Shown: in pieces, positions 1-11,800 of the stretch
How the letters are laid out: every line of letters begins with the position of its first letter
How positions within the stretch are numbered: the first letter of the stretch is position 1
Assembly (NCBI RefSeq): GCF_964355755.1
Contig: NC_092679.1
Coordinates: 1,178,001 to 1,242,000 of the forward strand
Source: Antedon mediterranea
Lineage: Eukaryota; Echinodermata; Crinoidea; Comatulida; Antedonidae
Direction of reading: 5' to 3'
DNA: 64,000 bases
The notes under the pieces: generated by a model
What the model saw: the letters and a program-made list of their open reading frames with translations, nothing else
Database searches by the model: none
Told to the model about the DNA's origin: nothing
Program-made: the position numbers and the translations under genes

Positions 1-335
1 CGTTGCGCGTCTACGTCCTTGCGTTGCGTCCTAGTGAGAACAACAATCATTACGTTGCGCGTCTACGTCCTAGTGGGAACCAATCATTACGTTGCGCGTC
101 TATGTCCTTGTGCGCGTCCTAAGTGAAAACCAATCATTACGTTGCGCGTCTACGTCTTTGCGTTGCGTCCTACAGTGGGAACCAATCATTACGTTGCGCG
201 TCTACATCCTTGTGTTGCGTCCTAGTGTGAGCCAATCATTACGTGGCGCGTCTAAATCCTTGTGTTGCGTCCTAGTGTGAGCCAATCATTACGTTGCGCG
301 TCTACGTCCCTGCGTTTCGTCCTAGTGGAAACAAA
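1..335. repeat. Minisatellite derived from a foldback element
   Basis: About six imperfect units of roughly 51 bp, each with CCAATCATTACGTTGCGCG, then CTACGTCCTTGCGTTGCG and a CCTAGTGGGA-like end. The same words form the right arm of the foldback family that is intact at 54182-54372 and 58034-58217, so this looks like an expansion of one arm of that element. Open reading frames across it are repeat artefacts. The array may continue left of the window. Confidence 0.8.
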
Positions 336-340
336 GTTTA

Positions 341-1683
341 AGCAAGACCATGTTGCTTGGCTGTCCTAGTGCTGCTAAGTCTATTATATTGGACATTGTA
401 TATGCTAATCCATATCGTATTCTTCCGTCGGTTTGTTTGTTTTCATCACGTACGTACCAGCCATATTATTTTATTGCAAATAAATGTATTGTGTTTGATA
501 TTGATGAAATAAACAAGTAAAATAATAATAATATTTGTGGTTGGGAGACGGCAAAGGCCATGTTGGGTCGCAAGTACAAGGATTTTGATTATTGTGCTTC
601 ATTAAATTATATTATTTCTGTATTTCTACTATGACCTCACATTAGAATAGGTCAAGGCATTATTTTCACATAAAAACAAGATTACATACCGGTAGAATTT
701 GTTTTCCAGAGGGAAGAAACATTTTACTATATAAAACACACCCATGATACATGCACATTTTAGAAAATTAAATAGGGCGTAACGTATTTTTGCGATCTGA
801 CGCCGCCGAAATGAATGATGAACCACCAGACAAATAAAATAAATGATGAATTATGTAGACTATTATACTGTACTACTGTTAAGAACAATTAAGGGACCGA
901 TACAAAGCAACTAATGACAATAGCCTACTACCAGTACATATCTCGCATAACTAGTTCACTTATGCTGCGAAAACATCTATAAAATATTATTTGCTGCTGT
1001 GTTGTTGCATAAATATTAAACGGATTTTGATGGTAGTCCGTCGTCGTCGTTCAGTTAGTCGTGGCGTTATTGAATATAAAGCAACCAATTAACGCGGAAT
1101 AGTGATCGATCACGGCGCTTGAATACGAGTAGAAAACCTGACGGATTCATTTCAACTGGTGGTGGTAATACGCTATTGATAAGCGCTAAAATATTGCAAT
1201 ATTACAAATGGTGTTAATTAATAGGTGTCGTATACTTCTTGGTATTCTGTACGACATTTGTTAGTTTTTTGCTTCTGAATCTTGGAACATATTTATAACA
1301 TTGTGGAAAGAACGTTTTAAACTAACGATCGTACGTTTATGATGACAATATTTTGACAAGCAAGAAAATATACTATTGATGTTGATATGTTTACTTGACG
1401 GAAAATACGGTACCATTCCCGTAAACAACTTTTGTTGGCAGATTTTCCGAAACACTAAATTCAAATTTGAGAAAAACATCTGTACTTTTAAGAAGTTTTA
1501 ATCGGAAAAATACGAAAGTGAACAACATTGATTTGAAGAAAGCACAGAAAAAAAGGTATAGGCCTACCGATGTTTCATCTAATGTTTTTTTTGTGTGTAA
1601 ATTTTAACTGAGGAAGTATAGGGATCCGAAGTATTAGTCGTTAGTCTCATATTTGCTTGCCTTCTATGAGCCGTTATACAGGG
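341..1683. other. Non-coding stretch, no gene recognised
   Basis: AT-rich sequence with no recognisable protein family and no long open frame on either strand. The short frames near 629-826 and 1261-1479 have low-complexity or arbitrary translations. It probably lies upstream of the K2P channel gene that starts at 2833. Confidence 0.6.
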
Positions 1684-2005
1684 CTAGGCCTACTGCATGG
1701 CATATAGGGCTTGGCCTACTACATGACATACATGGTTTTATAGGCCTACTTCATGACATAGGGGCTAGGCCTACTACATGACATACATGGTTTTATAGGC
1801 CTACTTCATGACATAGGGGCTAGGCCTACTACATGACATACATGGTTTTATAGGCCTACTTCATGACATAGGGGCTAGGCCTACTACATGACATACATGG
1901 TTTTATAGGCCTACTTCATGACATAGGGGCTTGGCCTACTACATGACATACATGGTTTTATAGGCCTACTTCATGACATAGGGGCTTGGCCTACTGCATG
2001 ACATA
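1684..2005. repeat. 55-bp tandem minisatellite
   Basis: Five to six units with a period of 55 bp (the word GGGGCTAGG or GGGGCTTGG recurs at 1761, 1816, 1871, 1926 and 1981). Each unit holds two copies of an AGGCCTACT(A/T)CATGACATA half-unit, so the array looks like a dimer of a shorter ancestor. Units are almost identical, which suggests recent expansion. Confidence 0.9.
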
Positions 2006-2399
2006 CGGTGCAGTGTACTTTTGTTACCGAAATAAAATCATTAAATACTAACACCTGTGGTGATACAAACACCATTCATGTACGTAGACACATCTATTGT
2101 TTTCCTTCTTGCAATGAAGATTAATAATACGAATTGTTGACAACGACCATATGGCTATTTTTACGTTAACTTATTTTTAGAAAAGATGAAATGATAAAAA
2201 AAAACTGTTACACATTAGTGATTTGATTTATTATTAATACGACCTAGTAATGTTTCTTCTCTTAAACGCCACAAAATGAATGAACTGGCTTTACCATGCG
2301 AAAAAATAACTTTATTCATTTTTATTCCTTATAGGATGTGTGTTATAAAAATGGTCTTAAGCTACAATTAAACAAGAGTGGAGTCTAAAGTTAAGATTT

Positions 2400-2700
2400 C
2401 GAGTGGAGCGTACAGTTAAAAAGAGTTTTAGTGGAATACAGTTAAGAGTCCAGTTGGAGCGTACAGTTAAAAAGAGTTTTAGTGGAATACAGTTAAGAGT
2501 CCAGCTGGAGCTTACAGTTAAAAAGAGTTTTAGTGGAATACAGTTAAGAGTCCAGTTGGAGCTTACAGTTAAGAAGAGTTCGAGAGGAGTTCAGTTAAGA
2601 ACAGTTTGAGTGGAATGCATTTATGAAGAGTTTTAGTAAAATACAGTTAAGAGTCCGATTGGAGCTTACAGATTTTGAGTGGAATACAGTTAAAAGTCCG
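2400..2700. repeat. 51-bp tandem minisatellite upstream of K2P channel 1
   Basis: Units of 51 bp start near 2406, 2457, 2508 and 2559 (GAGCGTACAG or GAGCTTACAG), then decay to about 2700. Because 51 is divisible by three, one frame stays open as a 17-residue repeat (68 codons, 2403-2609). It has no family resemblance, so I treat it as a repeat and not a gene. It ends about 130 bp before the channel start codon and may lie in the promoter or 5' UTR. Confidence 0.85.
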
Positions 2701-2832
2701 ATTGTTTAGTTTAGGCCTACGGTTAACTGGTTATCATCATGTGATTTTCTAAAATGCTGGTTATAAGGCGTATCCGCTGAAATAGATAGCTCCTCTCCCT
2801 CCCTACCTAATCATCCCACAATCTGGAATATA

Positions 2833-5800
2833 ATGGCTAGAACATTTAGAAAACAAGAAAAATCCGAAAAGAAGGTGAAACTCTGCTTGTTAGTGTTTCT
2901 CCTCTTCGTGGCCTACCTTCTGATTGGTTCAGTTATTTTTGGTGCAATAGAAAAAGGAAATGAAGAAGAAGCCACAAACAAACTTTTAAATGATGTAAAC
3001 TCGTTTATTGATGAACACGAATGCATTGAAGAAAGAGACATACAAAGGTTGCTAAACACGATTAGAATGGCTGTGAATGAAGGAGCATATTCTGTCCATT
3101 TTAACTCAACCAAAGGCGAGTTGGATCTTATCTGGGATGCTATCTCCGGTGTATTCTTTTGTTTTACTATAGTCACAACAATTGGTATGTACAAAGCATT
3201 TTTTTATCACTCCTTTTCTGTCACAAAAAAACATTTTCTCGCAACTTAATTATGTTTATTGCCACCTATAAAGCATGTGGCTGTATTCATCATTCACACG
3301 CTAAGGGAAACACTTGCCCTTAAAATAAAAATAAAAGTCTCCTATCTAAGTGAATACAATTTAAGGGAAATATTTATTGAGTTAGCCTAATTGAAATACT
3401 TAATATCTAAGTGAAATATCTGACTTTAAGTGTGGTTGGTGAATACGGCCACTTATTTCAACTCTTGAACAACGCAGCGATGTACGTAGGCGCAACGCAA
3501 GTGAATTAACCAATTACCAACGACAATTCATGACGTGGTCAAATTGCTCGCGATGCGCTTACGGTACGTTCAGATGTTGCGTCCAAATTGGCATCAAGCT
3601 TAATAGTGGGCAGATTGAAAATTATAGGAACAAGGAAGAACCATTCTTAAAATATTCCGGAAAACAAGTTTTTCCATCACTTTTTTCCTAGTAAAAGTAT
3701 TAGATTTTAGTATCGTCCGTGTCACCCACGAACACAATGTTCGTAAATAAAATAACAGTATATTTGTATATGTGTTTCACGTTCCCAAATTTAATGACAC
3801 AAGTTTTTTTTTGCTATCAGTTCTAATAATTCTGAATCTCTGTATACCAAACTTATTTCATTCTAAGATTCGGTCGCAATTTGATCACTTTCCATTTTTG
3901 TCAGAGTGGAAAAATATGTGTGTAGTTAGTCTGTCAGTACATTGGTAGTTGTAATGATACAGATTTAAAGCGCAGGAATAGGCCAACTTTTACAGTTTAA
4001 TTACCACAAACAGTCCTTACTTATTTTACCCCCTAAAGTAACGAGGACTTCATATTTTAGCGGTGTAAAAAAAAATGTTTAGATCTAATTATTTAATGTA
4101 CCGATGATGCTTCCATTCAGCTACAAACAATTATCAAGATGATGCTAGTTTCATCAGTGAAATTGTACAAGTAGGCGTTGTATCGGTACAAACCATAATT
4201 ACTGTACGTGATTCACATGGTTTGGTTCGCACTAGGACGCAACGCAAGCACGTAAGCGCAACGAAAATAATAAGTTGACCAAATCGTAAATTCAGATGAC
4301 GTTCGGTGTACATCATATAAATGTATACTATCTATACTATCAAACTAGTTTGACAAAAAAAGTGTGATGTGCCTAAATATGGTAGTGGTATGACATCATA
4401 ATGTCCATATATGGGCACATCACGTTTTTTTGTCACATAAAGTTTGATAGTGTAGACAGAGCTTTAAAAACTATCTTTAAACAAGCATTCAGAGATGGAT
4501 AACCTATCTTTAACACTCGTTCAAACGGCACTTTATCTTATCCATGGTAACTCACGTACTGTCAATACTTAACATTGTAGTGTACTCTTGTTTCTATGGC
4601 AATTGTACATCTAATGTTGAGGACAGGTTGAGGAGTGTAATGTCCCTTCGCGCGCCAGAGAAATGTTAACATTTTCAATGAGTCATATCATTTTTAAAGA
4701 TTGTTTAATCTTCATTTTGTAAATTTCTTTATTTGCTTTGTTGACCAAAAGCTGGGCAGGTACTAGGCGGGGTTCCGACGAACACTTAACAAGAATTACA
4801 CGTGTGATTATTCTACTAAAACCAATGCTGCTTTTAAAACATAAACGATTTATTGGAGGAGCTTGATTATGCATTTACACTTAAATAGGCCTACTATAAA
4901 TAATCTGATCATTAAAGGAATTCATTGATTGTTGCAGACTGATGCTAGCGACGTAACCACGTTAATTAACACCATGCATTAATTGCATTTTTGCATCAGT
5001 CGATAAACACATCATATTAATTTACATTTTACTTAAGTTTTTACAATGTGATTTTAATCTTAAGAATTGTCGTCATTTTTTAAGCTACTAAACATAATAA
5101 TTAATATACGTAAAAAAAATATTTTACTTTGGTGTTTATTTACTCTATATAGCCTGGGTTACTTGTTTTACATGAGGCATTTAATTAAAATCCACATATT
5201 AATGACATTGGGAGAACAGAGTACAGAGATTTTCTCCAAAAAATGGCCAAACGATTTAATAGCAGAATAGGCGCGCGCGTAAAAACAATGATAACCATAT
5301 TTTATAATAAGCATCTTCAATCCTGGTGCATATTCGAGTCAGTTGGCATCATTGGGTAACTATTAATGGCATACTGTATCATACTGTATCATACTGTATC
5401 TTACTAGAACAACTAAAGAATAGCATGTATTAAAATTGATAAAACGTTAGTGTTTTGAGTTGGTTAGTCATAAAGTCGATGTTGTGCGTTATAGATCAAT
5501 AAATGGCATGATCGCATTGTGCCATTTGTTTACTTACGCTGTTCATTTGATATGTTAAGTCCGATGCTTAGCTTGTTTATTGCAAACTTATCTGTCTTTT
5601 ACAATATTACCGAATACGTTTTAATCGATGTATGGTATCCGTCATATTTACGCTAAAGCAAACAATAATTAATTAACACTTGTAATGTAATAATATATGT
5701 TACACACAATTGTTTTAACAATGCTATTTTCTCAGCGCGCGCGCGTGTATCGTGATGCTGAAAAACTCATTTGTAGCATCCATTCATCATCATTTATCAA

Positions 5801-8800
5801 TCCATGATGTCATTAGCCCGTAAACTTGTCATTCCTCTGCTTATCCAGTAATCCTATTGACCTCCTCCTCTCTCTCTCTCTCTGTCAATCCATTCATCAT
5901 TCTTTCACCTTCTTCCTATTCACTCTATACATTATGTTCTTCCATGTATTATTCACAGAAAGTGAACATTAAGACGTACTATAATGCCATTGTGACGTGC
6001 CTACATTATTGACATTATAAGAATGCTATTTATATTTCGTACCGTGTTTTCTAGAACATGGATCGATATGTTGCCTCATTATTGTATTACTTTATTGTAT
6101 TAGACAATTGAAATTGAATTGAAGTTCCATCAAACTCGTTGGCCAACTAACCCCTGTGCTAGTTTTTTTTTATAGCCAACCATTTTGTAATAAGAATATA
6201 TGGTGTAGACATTAGTAGAAGTAAATTGTAAAATGGAATGTATGTCTAATATCATTGCGCTAAGGTGTGACTACTTTCATTGTTGTTTTGTATTTTTAAT
6301 TTAAATTATGATTGTTTTTATTCATAATTACGCATTAACCTTCTATGAAACCTCAGCCATATACACACGAACCAGATTTAATAATATTTAAAGATTTCGT
6401 AATTCCGACATAGAATACACTGATCCATTTAGTCATATTAATATAAGACCTCCGGGTTTGGTCGCGCTTAACTCAATAAAAGTAATACAAGTATAAAGAT
6501 TATTGTTAACATTATCAGCTCTTAGACGGACTCTGTCAACAATGACTAGATTTGCATACGTAAATGTAATTAGAAAACAGCCGTCGTTTGAATTTAAAAT
6601 GCAAACTTTAACATTGCATGTTTTTTATTCGATCAATCCATAAAAAAAAATGTACCAGTTAATCAATCAGATGATCAATCAATCAGTTAATCTTGAAACA
6701 TGGTTGAATAAATAAATCAATCAATTAATCAATCAGATAATCAATCAATCAGTTAATCAATAATTCAATCAGTTAATCAACTTTTTTTAACGCAAAATAA
6801 TTCATGGAAAAATATTTTAAACAGTGATTCAAAATGTATGTATTTTTAGCACATGATAATGTAATTCTACTTGATTCATGTGAACTAACATATACCAACA
6901 CATGTTCTAAATATGTAATGTGTGCGTATGATCCCATAAACACATGAAGAATGTTCTACTGTAGCCTATGTGAACGTGATGATCTAATAATTGTGTGAAC
7001 CAGGAAGAAAATAATATACTACCAACGTTAATCCAGTGATTAGGGTTATTAAGTACAGTATAGTGCGAACGGGAGCTAAAACACTGATCACGTGATAGTG
7101 ATTTACTGAAACTGTCAGTATATCAACAATAATTGGTTAAAAAGTAATTTTCACCTGTTGAGCGTGAGAAGGTGAAAGTACAATTGTAGGCTACGGTACG
7201 ATATGATATTATGGATATATACCATACTTTAGTGTCATCAATCTTATGTTCCTCGGATGATTGAATATTTAAATACATACTTAAACAAAGGCGGTGAAAC
7301 TAATTAATAAGTGCACGTATTGGAGCATCTGCTACAGTACATTGAAATTCATTTCATCATTTTAATGAATATTAGTACTGAAATACAATGACGTCAACGT
7401 TGCTATGGTATCTCCGCGCATTAATCCCAAAAGAAAACACGACAAATTTGATACACAGTGAAGTATAGTAGGTCGTCTCTCTTATCATTACAACAATTTC
7501 TATTGAAAGCATTATATTAATTACTGATTTCCAATAATATATGTGTATAAATTATCTGTTTGATACGTTGTTGTTATTGTAATTTTATTGGGGATATTAA
7601 CTATCTTGCTAATCGAATAGACGTACGAAGAATGATAATATCATTTCATGTACAAATTGATATTTTTTTGTCGTTGATCAATTAAATGGGTAATTGATAA
7701 AATTAACGAGTCACTGAATCGAAATTATAAAAGTTTTATATTCACTGGGCGTATTTGTGTCATTTTGCATTTAAAAACGAATTTGGATAAATATGGGTGT
7801 TTGAGAACATTGTTTGTTTGTTAGTTTTATTGGTTTTTCCACACATTTAAAAAAAAAAAAAAAAATTACATAAGCATTACGTTACATATCCGTTAATATT
7901 AGTTTATACTTAATTTGCACTAGCATTTTAGAAAGCGGTGCCACAGTACTCATAATCTGACCAAATCGAGTTTCTCTTTTAGATTATTCAAATCATTGAT
8001 GTGTCCCAAGAAATTTGACTTAATCACGGCTTATAACAAATTAATGAATTATTGTTTAAGATGGCCATGAAAAAAATGCACGTTCGGTTGTCATAGAAAT
8101 GCGTGGCGTCATCTTGGTACCATAGTGATTTATAATAATATAATATCAGAACCATACCACGTGACGTATAGGAAAATCCCTTAAAAAAAGTTATAGTGAA
8201 AGGTTATTTCGTTGCCGATACATTGTATGGGTTCATTGTACGTGGTCTGTGCTCGCCAGACCCAGTCATGTACCCGGCCATCAGAGGCTAAATTTTACCA
8301 ACAACTTTTAATGCTCTCTGTCTACACTATCAAAGTAGTTTGACAAAAAAAGTGTAATGTGTCCAAATATGGTAGTGATATGCTTAAATATGGTAGTGAT
8401 ATGACATCAGCATGTTCATATTATGTGCACATCACATTTTTGTTTGACACACAAAGTTTGACGTGTAGACAGAGCTTAAAATTCTTAATTCGTAGCGGTC
8501 GTTAGAAATAATTTCAGACTTTACCCTACTACGTGCTAATTATTTGTTAATAATTATTGAATATTAATTACAAATCCCATTATGGTCTCGAGTATCTAAT
8601 TGAAACATGTGTCTTTTCGTTGTACCGCTAGGGCGTCGTCATCGTCATCGTCATCGGCTTGTTCTGGTAGATTACATTGTTTACTTAGGCCTACTTATTA
8701 GTTGCATCTCAAGAGTAATACTGCTTTTAGACATCACGGTGCGCATGCGTATACAATTACAGACAAGCGCTGACATTATTATGTGAACATGTTTATTAGT

Positions 8801-11800
8801 GTGAATCCTGAGTTATAAACATCGTTCTTTGCGTTCATATTTGATTCTCATTTATTAAATTAGTTAAGAAAATCGATAATTTCTTGTACATGACTTGTTA
8901 TAATTTACATTGATAACACAATGTATCCGTTGTTAATATATGATGATACGATGATACGAGTTAGTTTTTAATTCAATACATCTCAAATAGATTTCTATTA
9001 ATATAATTAGGTTACAAATCGATTCGTTTGATTCTGGTTGGTAACTGCAGCAGATTTATTAATAATAATAATAATTTATTTGAAGTTTACTTTTTTGTAT
9101 TCATAATAAAGAATAAGGTTAATCCAAAGATTTTATAACATCGGCTTTTAACATCTCTCTGGGTTTATCGCAATATAGCGTGCGCAATGCATGATGGGAA
9201 GGATTTGGGAGCAAACGTCACACGACGCGCTTAGTACGTGATTTGTTGTTTGTGTACGTACGCGCCGTGACTTTTGCTCCGAAAACATTCCCATCATGCA
9301 TTGTGCAATGACGTTCCTCGCGAAATCAAGCTATTTGCGATAAAACATTATAACAAAATACACAATAACCTATAAAATATACAATATTTTTTTTTATTTT
9401 AGAAACAATAAACTTTTCCATTCTTTGATTGTTGGTTGAAAAAAACTTATTTAAAAAAAAAAATTGAATGAATTTGTAATTGAAATTTTGAATGCCTGGA
9501 GAGAACATTGTAACCGATCTTAGGATCTGCTGAATTTATATATAAAATGAATAAAAACTTCGATTATTATGCAAACTGTAGTAATCGTGTCAATTGTATC
9601 AAATTAAAAATGGCCGTACAAAGCTTTTATCGAAATTCAATATGGTTGTGGTTATACAGGGGCCTAATAATAGAAGGCTATAATATACCAGCAAATCTAG
9701 TTACAAGGCGCATTTTACTCATCCGTTATTGTTGATGTAGACAATCTAATTAATGCAACTGCATCAGTGATAGCATGATGCTGCTGTAGCATTTAAATAT
9801 TCCAGGCCATTTTCGTATATAATCGAATTACATTAGTTATATATTAATAGAAACAACGACATACATTGCTAGCTGTTTTATTTTCAGTCTTCCGTCAGTA
9901 TTTATAATTCTGGACGTTCACAAATATTATTTGAATATTATTGTCAGCAATCACCATAACCGTCATTATCATTATAATAATCATCCTAATTATTAATCGT
10001 CGTTATCATTTGTATTCTCGTACTCGTTTATAATCATATGCCATCATGACGTCATAATCATATATTTTTTCGTTGTGTTTTCAACCTCTAGAAACTGAAT
10101 TTGCATAAAGTAGCATTGACCTAAAAAAGAGAAAGGTACATTTGGCAAATTTACATAACAATTGTCAATTATCGCTTCTCGTTATTATTATTAATATTCA
10201 GAGATTATAAAAAAAAACCGGATAAATAATTTCAACAAAGTGTGAACGACACTTAACGATCATCGATTGTTAGTGTGAACGACACTTAACGATCATCGAT
10301 TGTTCGTAAATAAAACCTAGTGATGGTATCATTAAAAAAACCTAACAAGATATGATGAGGATTTTATATAAGAAGAATCTCTCATTTTGTAAATAATTAA
10401 GATGAAAGCGTATAATAATGGTCTCTGCTGCGCGTGCGCGTACACCGCATACATCTGCGCTCCACACACATGACACCGCGTCCTATTAAAGTTGGTAATT
10501 AAATTTACATTTTCACAATTGACAATATCTATATTATAAGTGAGAGAGTTTGTCTGTTTGTCTGTCTGTTTGTTTGTTTGTTTGTCTGTTTGTTCGTTAT
10601 ACAAAATTTTGTTACTGCACATAATCTTACATATGGGGTATCAAAATGACCGCAATTGTACCGGGAATGTTCTAAGCTATATTTCAACATCATCCGCCAC
10701 CTAGGATCCAAGTTAGGGACCAAAATGTGGTCAAAACCCCCACTTCCCCTCAGCAAGGCGTTTGGGGAAATATAGATATATATATACATATTTTATTCAT
10801 TAACCAATATGACACCTATTCAATTACACATTCAGCAACATACTTTAACCATATCTAGCTATGTATCGGTCTATTGGATTGTCTCATTAGAGAGCAGTTC
10901 TTTACTGTTACTGTGTTCTACTACCATATCACATCATCCGCCATCTAGGATCCAAGTTAGGGGTCAAAATGTGGTCAGAATGGCCCACTTTCGATGTTTG
11001 TTCGTTATACAAATTTCTGTTTCTGCACATAACCATACATATGGGGTATCAACATGATCGCAATTGTACCGGGAAGGTTTTAAAGGGTAATTGGTGGGAG
11101 AGGGAGGTTGGGAGATAGGGTGTAAAAGTGATAGTGGGGATTTTCCTTAGGCTAGGTGGGGTGGGGAAGTAGGCCTATTCCTATGACTGAAACTGTTGGG
11201 TTGGGAGTGATGGCTAACATAATTTGTCTGGAATCGTCTTAAACACATCACCCAGTATCTGGGGTGTGTTAGGAGGGAAGTATATGATTGCAATTGTACT
11301 AGGAAAAGTTACTAACTGTGAACTGTCCTGTGGTAGAGTTGTTAATTGTGGCTGGGATGGTGAGAGGAGAAAGAAGATATTAGATATTTTAATTATCAGC
11401 CAATATGACACCGATTCATTTACAAAGTTTACAACGTACTTAAACCATAGGCCTATCGTAGCTATGTACACCCTACAAAAGTTTTACAGTATTTTAATTA
11501 TCCTCAGCAAGGCGTATATAGATACACATATTTTATTCATTAACCAATATGACACCTATTCATTTACACATTTAGCAAAGTACTTTAACCATATCCAGCT
11601 ATGTATCGTCTCTTGGATTGTCTCAGTACAAACATCCATTCCTGTGTGAACATACAAACGTTGTTTACTGTTACTGTGTTCAACTACACCACCAATCCTC
11701 CAAGGGAAAAACGCCCATTGTGGGAGAGTGGGGTTGGGAGATAGGGTTTGGGTTCAGGGGATAGTGGGGGATTTTGCTTACACCAGAATTGTGGTTTATT

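Noticed and set aside
2403-2609. Open frame with a 17-residue repeat upstream of K2P channel 1
   Set aside because: It is only the 51-bp minisatellite read in its open frame; no start context, homology or splice sites.
10332-10789. Minus-strand frames rich in Lys-Gln-Thr-Asn
   Set aside because: They translate a TTTGTCTG microsatellite and its flank.
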